The notes under the pieces are model-generated. The model saw only the letters and a list, made by a program, of their open reading frames with translations. It ran no database searches and was not told where the DNA came from. The position numbers and the translations under genes were made by a program. Positions 24,449 to 32,700 of a stretch of 64,000 nucleotides of DNA are shown piece by piece. Where the stretch lies: positions 1-64,000 of the forward strand of contig NZ_JBHLUH010000049.1 of assembly GCF_042433955.1 (NCBI RefSeq). The letters are read 5' to 3'. This DNA comes from Phytohabitans kaempferiae (lineage in GTDB: Bacteria; Actinomycetota; Actinomycetes; Mycobacteriales; Micromonosporaceae). Each line of letters starts with the position of its first letter. The stretch's first letter is position 1.

Positions 24449-25486
24449 TCAGAGGTCGTCGGGGCTCGCCAGCAGCGACGGGTCTTCGCGGATCATCGCG
24501 GCGAGGCGGGCGGCGGCGTTGTCGTCGGTCTCGGCGGTCCAGGCGCGCGGGGCCGCCAGCCTCGGCGGCTCCCCGCCCCGGGTCGGCTCGGCCGGTGCCA
24601 GCCCGCCGGGGTCAGGCAGGAAGCCCGCGTCGGCGGCGTGGCTGGGCTCGGGGCGGAAGACCGGGTCGGTGGCGCGGCCCGCATCGGGGAGGACGCCAGC
24701 GTCCGCGGCGTGGCTGGGCTTGGCGCGAAAGCCCGGGCCGCCGGCACGGCGTTCGTCGAGAAGTGGATGTCCGCGCGGCCCGTGGCCGAGGTCATCGAAG
24801 CGCTGGCCGGGATCGGGCAGGAAGCCACCGCCCGCGGCGTGCCGGGGCTCGGCACCCCGGCCCTGCTCGGGGAAGAAGTCGCCCTCCGCGGCACCCCGCG
24901 CCTCCGCGTGAAGGCCGCCGTCAGCGGCGCGCCGCGCCTCGGCGTGAAGGCCGCCCTGCTCGGGCAGGAACTCGGCCTCCGCGGGTCGCCGGGGCTCGGC
25001 GTGAAGGCCCTGATCGGGGAGGAAGCCGGCGTCAGCCGTGCGGCGGCGGCGCCGGTCGGCCAGCCGTGGCTCGGGCATCGGCGAAGGCTCGGGGTGCCAC
25101 GCGGCCGGATAGGCCTCGACTCGCGCGCGGCTGCCGTCGGTGATCGGCCGGGGCAGGTCGGACATGGGCGGGATCTCGGCGGGCAGCACCGGCATCGGGC
25201 CGTCGCTCGGGCCGAAGGCGGCGCCCTCCGGCCCTTCGACCGAGACGATTTTGGCCCGGACGACCCCGTCCTCCCAGCCGATCCGCACCTCGGCACTGCC
25301 CTCGCCCTGCTCGCCGTAGAGCGTGATGTTGAGGTCGGGATGCCGCTCGACCACGCGCCGCACCGCCTCGATCGCCTCGGCCAGGCCGTGTGCCGTCGGC
25401 AAGCTGCCGGACGTGCCCTCGGCACGCCGGCGTAGCTGGTCCATGCGGGCCAAGCGCTCCAGTGCGTCGTCGAGTCCACCGCGCAC
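24449..25486 (-). CDS. repeat-rich hypothetical protein downstream of the conservon
   Basis: Not recognised. 345 residues. About 1-85 is a compact domain (a helix MRGGLDDALERLARMDQLRR, then ITLYGEQGEGSAEVRIGWED), which reads as helix plus beta sheet. Residues ~140-310 hold about six degenerate copies of an 18-20 residue unit with the core AGFLPDPG followed by HAEPRHAA. The last ~35 residues are again ordered (AARLAAMIREDPSLLASPDD). GTG at 25486 follows a clear GGGAGG. It is the last gene of the conservon transcript, 80 nt after cvnD, so it may be a scaffold or effector of that GTPase system. The repeat array is likely disordered. Confidence 0.75.
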   Translation of the reverse strand: MRGGLDDALERLARMDQLRRRAEGTSGSLPTAHGLAEAIEAVRRVVERHPDLNITLYGEQGEGSAEVRIGWEDGVVRAKIVSVEGPEGAAFGPSDGPMPVLPAEIPPMSDLPRPITDGSRARVEAYPAAWHPEPSPMPEPRLADRRRRRTADAGFLPDQGLHAEPRRPAEAEFLPEQGGLHAEARRAADGGLHAEARGAAEGDFFPEQGRGAEPRHAAGGGFLPDPGQRFDDLGHGPRGHPLLDERRAGGPGFRAKPSHAADAGVLPDAGRATDPVFRPEPSHAADAGFLPDPGGLAPAEPTRGGEPPRLAAPRAWTAETDDNAAARLAAMIREDPSLLASPDDL

Positions 25487-25566
25487 TCTCCGAACACCTC
25501 CCTAGGCCGTCTGGCGGTGTGGCCAGCGCCCTGTGTCGTCAAGGGGCCGGACGGCAAGCTCGCTCG

Positions 25567-26154
25567 CTATGCCGTCTGCCCGCGTACCGCGTCGTCCAAC
25601 GCCCGGTCGAGCAGTACGAGCAGTGCGTCTCGTACGGAGATCCGATTTCGGGCGTCGAAGGCGACAACGGGAATCCGCTCGTCGACCGCGAGGGCCCAGC
25701 GGACCTCGTCCAGGTCGTGGGCGAGTCTCCCGTCGAACGCGTTGACGGCGACGACGAATGGGAGCTTCGCCCGTTCGAAGTAGTCCACCGCAGGGTAGCA
25801 GTCATCTAACCGACTGCTGTCAACTACGACGAGTGCGCCGAGTGCACCGTGGGACAAGTCATCCCACATGAAGCCGAAGCGGGATTGTCCGGGCGTACCA
25901 AAGAGATAGAGCTTCAGGCTGCGGTCGATGGTGACGCAGCCGAAGTCCATCGCGACGGTCGTGGTGGTCTTGCCGGTGGCCTGGCCCGGGTCGTCCACGC
26001 CGACGCCGGCGGAGGTCATGACCGCCTCGGTGGTCAGCGGGGATATCTCGCTGATCGCGCCGACGGTCGTGGTCTTGCCCACGCCGAAGCCGCCCGCGAC
26101 CACGATTTTGACGGGGATGGGAGGTGCCTGTTCAGGAGATCGCACGAAGTCCAC
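25567..26154 (-). CDS. cvnD: conservon GTPase CvnD
   Basis: Ras-like small GTPase of the actinobacterial conservon, thought to act as a membrane-associated switch under the CvnA sensor. 195 residues with the P-loop GGFGVGKTTT (residues 21-30), the switch II region DFGCVTIDRSLKLYLFGTPGQ (read to the G3-like FGTPGQ) and AVNAFDG in place of NKxD. The start overlaps the end of cvnC by 23 nt; a second in-frame GTG at 26145 is possible. Order A-B-C-D is the canonical conservon order. Confidence 0.94.
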   Translation of the reverse strand: MDFVRSPEQAPPIPVKIVVAGGFGVGKTTTVGAISEISPLTTEAVMTSAGVGVDDPGQATGKTTTTVAMDFGCVTIDRSLKLYLFGTPGQSRFGFMWDDLSHGALGALVVVDSSRLDDCYPAVDYFERAKLPFVVAVNAFDGRLAHDLDEVRWALAVDERIPVVAFDARNRISVRDALLVLLDRALDDAVRGQTA

Positions 26155-26569
26155 GGATCACTCGCAGGATGGTGTCGGGGTCGGGACGCGCGGCCTCCCG
26201 CGCGTGGACGTCGAGGTAGCCGGCGGCCCGTAGGTCGCCGACGAGGATGCGGGTCACGCCGAGGTGCAGCCGCGCCCGCGCGGAGATCTCCGCGACCGAG
26301 ATCGGCTCCGCGCACAGGACCACGATCGCGCGCAGCTCGGGCGCGAGGTTCGCCACCGGTACGCCGGTTCGCAGCGGCCCGTCCGACCGGGCGGTGACCT
26401 GCGTCTCCAGCCCGATGTCCGGGTCCACGCCGTCCACGCGTCCCGAGGTGAGGACGAACGGCCGCAGCCCGGCAGGGGTGGCGTCGCCCGCCGACCCCAG
26501 ACCGGAAACGCCCAGGAAGGGGCGGATGCGGGCCGGTCCGATCGGTTCGTCGGGCGGCATCGAGCTCAC
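26132..26569 (-). CDS. cvnC: conservon DUF742 protein CvnC
   Basis: 145-residue DUF742 protein, a predicted winged-helix adaptor between the CvnA/CvnB module and the CvnD GTPase. The typical features are the RPF segment (ARIRPFLGVSG), LAPELRAIVVLC, and the helix-turn-helix-like stretch ISVAEISARARLHLGVTRIL with VGDLRAAGYLDVH. It ends with the GLRAIS tail common in this family. The GTG at 26569 lies 43 nt after the cvnB stop. Confidence 0.92.
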   Translation of the reverse strand: MSSMPPDEPIGPARIRPFLGVSGLGSAGDATPAGLRPFVLTSGRVDGVDPDIGLETQVTARSDGPLRTGVPVANLAPELRAIVVLCAEPISVAEISARARLHLGVTRILVGDLRAAGYLDVHAREAARPDPDTILRVIRGLRAIS

Positions 26570-26612
26570 GGCATGTCCCCTCCCCGGCGGTTCGACGCGT
26601 GGCGGGGAGCGG

Positions 26613-27044
26613 TCACGACTGGGCGGCGTTCTTCAACTCGGCGATCAGGCGTGGGGTGAGCGCGCCGCCCGCCCGGCTGGCGAAGAGCGTCATCTCGTAC
26701 GCGACCGTGCCGAGGCTCGCCGAGCGGTCCGCGATCACGCCCAGCACCGAGCCCGCGCTGATGGCGGTGACCAGCAGGTATCCGCCCGTCATGTCGATGA
26801 CGACGCGGTTGAGCCCGCCGAGGGCGTACCAGTTGGCGGCCCCGCCGGCGAGGCTGGTGAGTCCGGAGACCACGGCGGCGAGCCGTTCGGCGTTCGCGCG
26901 GTCGGCGATGTTGGACATCGCCATCAGCAGGCCGTCGGCGGAGACCGCGATGGCCTCCCGTACCCCGGCGGTGCTGGAGGTGAACGAGTCCAGGAGCCAG
27001 TTGAAGGTCTGCGCCTCGGGGCTCAACTGGATTGAGTTGTTCAC
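26613..27044 (-). CDS. cvnB: conservon roadblock/LC7 protein CvnB
   Basis: Roadblock/LC7 dimerisation protein, expected to act as a regulator of CvnD nucleotide exchange or hydrolysis. 143 residues with FNWLLDSFTSSTAGVREAIA, VSADGLLMAMS and the C-terminal strand-helix pairs VIDMTGGYLLVTAIS and GSVLGVIADRSASLG. The GTG at 27044 shares one base with the TAG of cvnA, so translation is coupled. Confidence 0.93.
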   Translation of the reverse strand: MNNSIQLSPEAQTFNWLLDSFTSSTAGVREAIAVSADGLLMAMSNIADRANAERLAAVVSGLTSLAGGAANWYALGGLNRVVIDMTGGYLLVTAISAGSVLGVIADRSASLGTVAYEMTLFASRAGGALTPRLIAELKNAAQS

Positions 27045-29641
27045 TACTGGGTTCCTTCCTGCTGCAAGGCGCGCGCGACGCCGGATTCGAACTGCTCGAG
27101 CGAGTCCCGGGCCGCCTCCGGGTCGGGCGACCACAGGTCGGGCAGCACCTGTGCCGGTGGCTGGGACGGGAGGTCCGCCGGCAGCGTGGCGCCCGGAACC
27201 CGGCGGGTGAGCGGGGCACGTTGCCCCGTCGCCGGCGGCGCGATCACGGGCGGTACTTCACTGTGGACGACCGGAGCGGACACAGTGGACTCGGCTCGCC
27301 GTACCCCCGCTTCGAATTCCTCGACAAGCGCGCGGGCGGTCGCGGCATCGACCCCCGTGGGCGTTGGCGCCTTGCTCTCCCTGGGCGACGTCCCCTCCGG
27401 GAGCTGCGCTCCCGGAACCCGCTGCCGGAGGCCACCAGGTCCGGTCCCGGTGGCCGGCGCGGTCGGGGCCGCCGTCGTGTGCGGCGGGGGTGCGACGGGA
27501 GCCGACCGGATCACCGGTGCCGGCTCCTCCGTGGTACGCGGGGCGAACGCGTTCCAGCTACGCCCACTGCCGATCGTCCGCGTGGCCCGGTCGAGCGCGA
27601 CCACGTTGAAGGAGGTCTCCTGGTCGCTGGTGGCCACGATGGCTCGCGCCACCGCCTGCTGCACGATCGCCGGCTCGTCGCCGCCCTGCGGGGCCGCGTG
27701 CAACTGCCGTACCGAGGCCAGCCCGCGCGCGGGCTTGGGCGGCTGCGGCGGGGCTACCGTCTCCGGCTCGGGGATGGCGCTGCGGATCAGGTGGTCCTGT
27801 CCGATGTCGACGGTCACGGTCACGCCGCCGCCGGGCGTCTCGGCCAGCGCCACCGCCAGCCCGTGCTTGCGGGCCAGCCGGCCGACCACGAAAAGCCCCA
27901 GCACCTCGGTGGGCGCGAGGTCGAGCCGCTCGCGGTGGGCGAGGCGGTTGTTCTCCTCGGCGAGCCGTTCCGGCGGGAGCCCCAGGCCGTGGTCGACGAC
28001 GCGGACGCGTACGACGTGGCCGGTCGCCATCGCGGAGACGGTGACTCGCGTGTGCGGCGGCGAGAAGACGGTGGCGTTCTCCATCACCTCGGCGAGCAGC
28101 AGCACCAGGTCGCCGGTGAGCGCGGGCGAGACCGCGATGCCGGCCGGCACCTGCACGTCGACCCGCGTGTACTCCTCGATCTCGCCGAGCGCGAGGCGTA
28201 CGACGTCGGCGAGCGGCAGCGGCGTGATGTGCTCCTCCGCGCCGGAGACCCCGGCCGAGCCGGAGAGCACGACGAGGCTGCCGGCGTTGCGGCGCAGGCG
28301 GCTGGAGATGTGGTCGAGGCGGTACAGCTGCTGGAGCCGGGTCGGGTCGGTCTCGTCCTGCTCCAGCCGGTCGATGAGAGCGAGCTGGCGGCCGACCAGG
28401 TTCTGCGTACGGCGCCCGACGTGGCCGAACATCTGCGCCACGTTGCGCCGGCTGCTCACCTGCCGCTCGACCAGCCGGGCGGCGGTGACCTGCACGCGGT
28501 CGAAGGCGCGCGCCAGGTCACCGATCTCGTCGGCCGAGCGGACGTCGACCGGTTCGAGGTGGATCGGCTCGGCCTCGTCGTCCGCGTCCTCGTCGGCCAC
28601 GCGCCGCAGCTCGGTCTCGGCGACGGTGGCGACGCGTTCGGCCGAGCGCGTCAGGCTGGTCAGCGGCCGGGCCACCGCACGGGCCACGACCACGCTCATC
28701 AGCACGACGCCGATCAGCACGAGGAGGGCGAGCGTGATGACGCCGTACGCGGTGGTGAGGACGACCCGCTGCTGCCGCTCGACCTCGGCAGTGACGTCGG
28801 TGACGATCTTGCGTTCGACGAAGCGGCCCAGGACGATGAACGACTCCAGCGACGGGTAGAGCTGCTCCACCTGGAAGCGGGCGAGCGACTGGAGCGGGTT
28901 GGTCTGCACGGTCACCGGGAGGTCGGCGCCCACGCGGTCGTTCAACGCCTGCTGCACGAGCTGGAAGAGTTCGCTCTGCTCCGCGGTGGCGTACGCGTTG
29001 AAGCGCGTGATGATCGCCTGGAGCGCGGCCAGGTTGGCGGTGTAGCCGGTCATCGCCGCGGGGCTGCGCTCGGCGACCATGACCACCATGAGCGCGGCGC
29101 CGGCGCTGATGAGGTCGTTCATCTGGAGGACGGTTTCGAGCGCGACCACCTGCCGGCCCTCGGTGGTGCCCACGTCGATGTTGTCGAGCAGCCGCAGCGA
29201 GTCGAGGATGCGCGCGGTCACCGCGCCGTACGCGGCGATCACCTGGTCGGCGCGGAGGGCCTGGCCGAGCACGCCGGCGCGCACCTCCTCCAGGCTGTCG
29301 ATCGCGTCGATCGCGTCGGAGACCCCCTGCGGCAGGTCGCTGCCGAGGTTGGCGCGCAGGTCGGTGGTGCGGTCGCCGACCGCGGTGGTCTGGAGCGTCA
29401 GGCTGGAGCCGTCGACGGTGCCGAGCAGGTAGCCGACCGACAGCATCCGCTCCTGCTGGAGGTCGCCGACGAGACCGCCGACCTCGCTGGCGACCCGTAC
29501 GGTGCGGGCGGTGTCCGCGGCACGACCGGCCAGGCCGGCCCGGTTGATCACGAGTGGGACGGTGAGCACACCGACCAGGAGCAGCGGCACCATGACCAGG
29601 ACGGCCAGCTTGCCGCGGACGCGCAGCCTACCGAGCAGCAC
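27044..29641 (-). CDS. cvnA: conservon sensor histidine kinase-like protein CvnA with NIT domain
   Basis: Membrane sensor of the conservon. 865 residues: helix 1 near the start (KLAVLVMVPLLLVGVLTVPL), an extracellular nitrate/nitrite-sensing (NIT)-type domain (~35-280, SVGYLLGTVDGS; VQQALNDRVGADLP), helix 2 (ITLALLVLIGVVLMSVVVAR), a HAMP region (SADEIGDLARAFDRVQ), a DHp-like helix pair and an HATPase domain (LLAEVMENATVFSPPHTRV; VVDHGLGLPPERL). The usual phosphorylatable His of kinases is not evident, as in other CvnA proteins. A long Pro/Ala-rich tail holds two near-repeats (LRQRVPGAQLPEG; LTRRVPGATLPAD). GTG at 29641 follows GGTGGGAG by 7 nt. Confidence 0.93.
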   Translation of the reverse strand: MLLGRLRVRGKLAVLVMVPLLLVGVLTVPLVINRAGLAGRAADTARTVRVASEVGGLVGDLQQERMLSVGYLLGTVDGSSLTLQTTAVGDRTTDLRANLGSDLPQGVSDAIDAIDSLEEVRAGVLGQALRADQVIAAYGAVTARILDSLRLLDNIDVGTTEGRQVVALETVLQMNDLISAGAALMVVMVAERSPAAMTGYTANLAALQAIITRFNAYATAEQSELFQLVQQALNDRVGADLPVTVQTNPLQSLARFQVEQLYPSLESFIVLGRFVERKIVTDVTAEVERQQRVVLTTAYGVITLALLVLIGVVLMSVVVARAVARPLTSLTRSAERVATVAETELRRVADEDADDEAEPIHLEPVDVRSADEIGDLARAFDRVQVTAARLVERQVSSRRNVAQMFGHVGRRTQNLVGRQLALIDRLEQDETDPTRLQQLYRLDHISSRLRRNAGSLVVLSGSAGVSGAEEHITPLPLADVVRLALGEIEEYTRVDVQVPAGIAVSPALTGDLVLLLAEVMENATVFSPPHTRVTVSAMATGHVVRVRVVDHGLGLPPERLAEENNRLAHRERLDLAPTEVLGLFVVGRLARKHGLAVALAETPGGGVTVTVDIGQDHLIRSAIPEPETVAPPQPPKPARGLASVRQLHAAPQGGDEPAIVQQAVARAIVATSDQETSFNVVALDRATRTIGSGRSWNAFAPRTTEEPAPVIRSAPVAPPPHTTAAPTAPATGTGPGGLRQRVPGAQLPEGTSPRESKAPTPTGVDAATARALVEEFEAGVRRAESTVSAPVVHSEVPPVIAPPATGQRAPLTRRVPGATLPADLPSQPPAQVLPDLWSPDPEAARDSLEQFESGVARALQQEGTQ

Positions 29642-30746
29642 CGGTCGGCTCCCACCGGTACGCGACCGACTCGGGCGTTGCCGGCTCGGTGCCCGCGGGG
29701 CGGGGCGGCACCGTCCGCTGTGGATTGCCGAACGGCCGCCGGCGTCGCCGCCGCTTGCGCAGCGCGAGTGCCGTGGGTACGGCACAGCCGAGCACCGCCA
29801 CGACCAGCGCGGTGAGCGAGATCAGCCGCTCGGTCTGGATGTTCGACTGGCGGTCCTCGATGAGGACGTCCAGCTCGGCGAGGATCGCGTTGGAGAGTTC
29901 GGAGGCGGCGGCCTGCACCTCGACGCGCGCGGTGTTGAGCCGGTCGGGCGCGGGCAGCGGCGCGCGCCCGTCGAGCGTGCCCGCCGAGGCGGCCAGCCCG
30001 TCCATGCTCCGCCGGAAGCGGTCCAGCCGGCTCAGCAGGTTGCTGCCGAGCCGCCGGCTCTCCGTGCTGTCCACAGCGGACTGGAGGCCGTCGGCGAGGT
30101 CGACCGCGGGGTCGAGGGCGATTTCGCGGGCCGCGTTCAGCTCGGCGATCGCGGCGGTACGCTCCGCGGCCGGCCGGGTCGAGGCGATGCCCACCAGGTC
30201 GGCGAACTGGCCGGCGGCGACCACCGCCTCGGGCAGCTCCTCGGCCGCGCCGTCCTGGAGGAAGTACGTGTCCGCCTCCGGGTCGCGGATCAGCTGCGAG
30301 TTCTCCCGGATCTTGCCGTACAGGGCGAGCAGCAGGTCGGTCACCTCGCTGTACGCCGCGTACACGCGCGTCTTGTCGCCCGTCGGTACGGAGGCGAGCG
30401 CCTCGATCTTGACGCGCAGGCCGGACCACCGCTCGCTGGTCCGCAGGTCGTCGCCGAGCCGGTCGTCCACCTTGGTCGTGGCGTCGACCGCGCGGGTGAG
30501 CGCGGTCCGGTCCACCGCCCGCCCGGCCACCGCCGCCGACTGCGCATTGGTGAGCGCGGTCGTGACCTGGCCGAGCGTGACGAGGTACTCGATGCCCTGC
30601 CGCTCCTTCGCCGCGAACGAGAGCCGTTCCGACTGCCCTTGCCACGCCTGCCCGAAGAGCACCCCGGCGGGGATCAGCAGCGCGAACACGAGCAGCGGTC
30701 CCACTAGGGATGCTCTCGCGGGCGCGTTCGGCGTGGCAGCGCTCAT
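29628..30746 (-). CDS. two-helix membrane sensor protein upstream of the conservon
   Basis: 372 residues with helix 1 (LVGPLLVFALLIPAGVLFGQ), a ~280-residue extracytoplasmic region rich in helices (AIEYLVTLGQVTTALTNAQS-like; EADTYFLQDGAAEELPEAVV) and helix 2 (LISLTALVVAVLGCAVPTAL), then a short basic, Pro-rich tail. The outer region resembles the sensing half of NIT/four-helix-bundle receptors, but there is no HAMP, kinase or methyl-acceptor domain. It overlaps cvnA by 14 nt and has a GGGAGGG ribosome site, so it is the first gene of the conservon transcript. It may be a co-receptor for CvnA. Family not firmly named. Confidence 0.8.
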   Translation of the reverse strand: MSAATPNAPARASLVGPLLVFALLIPAGVLFGQAWQGQSERLSFAAKERQGIEYLVTLGQVTTALTNAQSAAVAGRAVDRTALTRAVDATTKVDDRLGDDLRTSERWSGLRVKIEALASVPTGDKTRVYAAYSEVTDLLLALYGKIRENSQLIRDPEADTYFLQDGAAEELPEAVVAAGQFADLVGIASTRPAAERTAAIAELNAAREIALDPAVDLADGLQSAVDSTESRRLGSNLLSRLDRFRRSMDGLAASAGTLDGRAPLPAPDRLNTARVEVQAAASELSNAILAELDVLIEDRQSNIQTERLISLTALVVAVLGCAVPTALALRKRRRRRRPFGNPQRTVPPRPAGTEPATPESVAYRWEPTGAAR

Positions 30747-30888
30747 CGTCCACCCTCCCGGCGGCAGCGACGGATGGGATGGCAGGGCCCCCACAGCTCA
30801 CGCGACCGGTATCGCGGTGCCACCCGCCGAGGAACTTAGGCCGGCTAACAGCCGTAGCGGAACCGTTCCAGAAGGTAGGTGTTGCAAA

Positions 30889-30902
30889 CGGGAGCGCTCC
30901 CA
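30889..30902. promoter_or_regulatory. CebR/LacI-type operator
   Basis: The 12-bp perfect palindrome GGGAGCGCTCCC (30890-30901), extended to 14 bp, matches 13 of 14 positions of TGGGAGCGCTCCCA, the site of the cellobiose-responsive LacI repressor CebR in Streptomyces. It sits ~145 bp upstream of the conservon transcript start codon and ~395 bp upstream of the MoxR gene. Neither is a sugar gene, so it may regulate the conservon or be a coincidental match. Confidence 0.55.
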
Positions 30903-31118
30903 GCGCAGAGCGTAGATGTTCGTTTATCGCAGCGTCGTTGCCTGGGCATGGCAAAGGTTTGCTGCACCTGGTCTGTCAGTAAAGGTCGGAATGTGCGACA
31001 TCCGAATTGGTCTGTGCCGCGCTGTGTGTCCGGTCAGTCAGGGTGCGCCGCGAGTTGATCGATTACGCGCCTCTCGTCACCCTAGTCCGCCCGGCTGGCC
31101 GACGCGGGGTCAACCGAT

Positions 31119-31262
31119 CCGCTTGGTGCCTGCCACGCTCCGTCGCTCGGCGCTCGTCCGCCGTCGTGCTCATGGTCCGTAGCCTCGCGACTCCCGCTTG
31201 GTGCCTGCCACGCTCCGTCGCTCGGCGCTCGTCCGCCGTCGTGCTCATGGCCCGTAGCCTCG
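31119..31262. repeat. tandem 69-bp direct repeat, period 75
   Basis: Copies at 31119-31187 and 31194-31262 differ at a single base (31176 T, 31251 C) and are separated by 6 bases. On the minus strand each copy contains an ATGAGC start and reads MSTTADERRATERGRHQA, continuing in frame from one copy to the next (31063-31248). It fills most of the gap between the conservon operon and the MoxR gene; the remainder (30747-31118) holds a LacI-type box and no gene. It is probably a member of a dispersed intergenic repeat family, by analogy with the start-codon repeats at 63097-63260. Confidence 0.85.
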
Positions 31263-31296
31263 ACCGCTGGTAACAGACCCGAGCTAGCGTTGGCCG

Positions 31297-32700
31297 GTGA
31301 CATCAACGCCTGAAACCATCAGGACGGTCGGTGAGCTGCGCGCCAGCGGCCACCGGCACCGCACGGTCAAGGAAGAGCTTCGCGACAACCTTCTGGCCCG
31401 GATGCGCGACCGCAGCCCCCGGTTCCCCGGCATCGTCGGTTACGACGAGACCGTGCTGCCCGAGGTGGAGCGCGCCCTCCTGGCCGGCCACGACATGGTC
31501 TTGCTCGGCGAGCGGGGCCAGGGCAAGACCCGGGTCATCCGCTCGCTGGTGGGGCTGCTCGACGAGTGGACGCCCGTCATCGCCGGCTCCGAGCTCAACG
31601 AGCATCCGTACGAGCCGCTCACCCCCTCGTCCCGCCGCCAGGCCGAGGAGCTTGGCGACGACCTGCCGGTCCGGTGGCTGCACCGGTCCATGCGATACGG
31701 CGAAAAGCTCGCCACCCCGGACACGAGCGTCGGCGACCTGATCGGCGACGTCGACCCGATCCGCGTGGCCCAGGGGCGCACGCTCGGTGACCCGGAGACC
31801 ATCCACTTCGGACTCGTACCCCGTACCAACCGGGGCATCTTCGCGGTCAACGAGCTGCCCGACCTGGCCGAGCGGATCCAGGTCTCGCTGCTCAACGTGC
31901 TGGAGGAGCGCGACATCCAGGTGCGCGGCTACCAGTTGCGGCTCCCGCTCGACGTGCTGCTCGTGGCGAGCGCCAACCCGGAGGACTACACCAACCGCGG
32001 GCGCATCATCACCCCGCTGAAGGACCGCTTCGGCGCGGAGATCCGCACGCACTACCCGCTCGACCTGGCGCTGGAGCTCGACCTGATCCGCCAGGAGGCG
32101 CAGCTCGTGGCCGAGGTGCCGGAGCACGTGCTAGAGGTGGTCGCCCGTTTCGCCCGCGCGGTTCGCGAGTCGCCGTCGGTCGACGCGCGCTCGGGCGTCT
32201 CCGCGCGGTTCGCCATCGCGGCGGCCGAGACGGTGGCGGCCTCCGCGCTGCGCCGCGCCGGCATCCTCGGCGAGCCCCACGCCACCGCCCGCGTCGGCGA
32301 CGCCACCTCGATCACGAGCACTCTGCGGGGCAAGGTGGAGTTCGAGAGCGGTGAGGAGGGGCGGGAGATCGAGGTACTGGCCCACCTGCTCCGCACCGCC
32401 ACCGCCGAGACGTTCCGGGCCCGGCTGGCCGGGCTCGACCTCTCCGGCTTCACCGACCTGGTGGCCGACGGCGAGATCGTGGAGACCGGCGAGCTGGTCG
32501 GCGCCGAAGACCTGCTCCGCCAGGTCGGCACCGTGCCCGGCCTCGCCAAGGTGCTCGCGCGGCTCGGCTTCGACGACGCGCCGACCCCGGCGCAGGCGGC
32601 GGCCGGCGTGGAGTTCGCGCTCGAAGGGCTGCACCTGACCCGCCGCCTCTCCAAGGCCATGACCGACGAGGGGCGCACCCTCTACGGGGGCCGCGAGTGA
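31297..32700 (+). CDS. MoxR-like / Mg-chelatase ChlI-like AAA+ ATPase
   Basis: AAA+ ATPase of the MoxR/BchI clade, a chaperone that remodels partner proteins together with a VWA protein. 467 residues: P-loop GERGQGKT (71-78), Walker B region FAVNELPDLAERIQVSLLNV, sensor 1 VLLVASANPEDYTNRG and the arginine-finger region LKDRFGAEIRTHYP. The last ~170 residues are a C-terminal helical lid and an extra helical region. The GTG at 31297 follows TAGCGT (31285-31290) by 6 nt, a leaderless promoter. Its stop overlaps the VWA gene start (GTGA). Together the pair resembles the I and D subunits of chelatases but lies in no pigment or cobalamin locus. Confidence 0.92.
   Translation: MTSTPETIRTVGELRASGHRHRTVKEELRDNLLARMRDRSPRFPGIVGYDETVLPEVERALLAGHDMVLLGERGQGKTRVIRSLVGLLDEWTPVIAGSELNEHPYEPLTPSSRRQAEELGDDLPVRWLHRSMRYGEKLATPDTSVGDLIGDVDPIRVAQGRTLGDPETIHFGLVPRTNRGIFAVNELPDLAERIQVSLLNVLEERDIQVRGYQLRLPLDVLLVASANPEDYTNRGRIITPLKDRFGAEIRTHYPLDLALELDLIRQEAQLVAEVPEHVLEVVARFARAVRESPSVDARSGVSARFAIAAAETVAASALRRAGILGEPHATARVGDATSITSTLRGKVEFESGEEGREIEVLAHLLRTATAETFRARLAGLDLSGFTDLVADGEIVETGELVGAEDLLRQVGTVPGLAKVLARLGFDDAPTPAQAAAGVEFALEGLHLTRRLSKAMTDEGRTLYGGRE

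Noticed and set aside
27032..29815. A 927-codon open frame on the plus strand over cvnA
   Set aside because: Antisense shadow of cvnA, with a composition rich in Arg, Gly, Asp and His and no motif.
31119..31262. A CRISPR array
   Set aside because: Only two units with a 6-base gap; no variable spacers of normal length and no cas genes.
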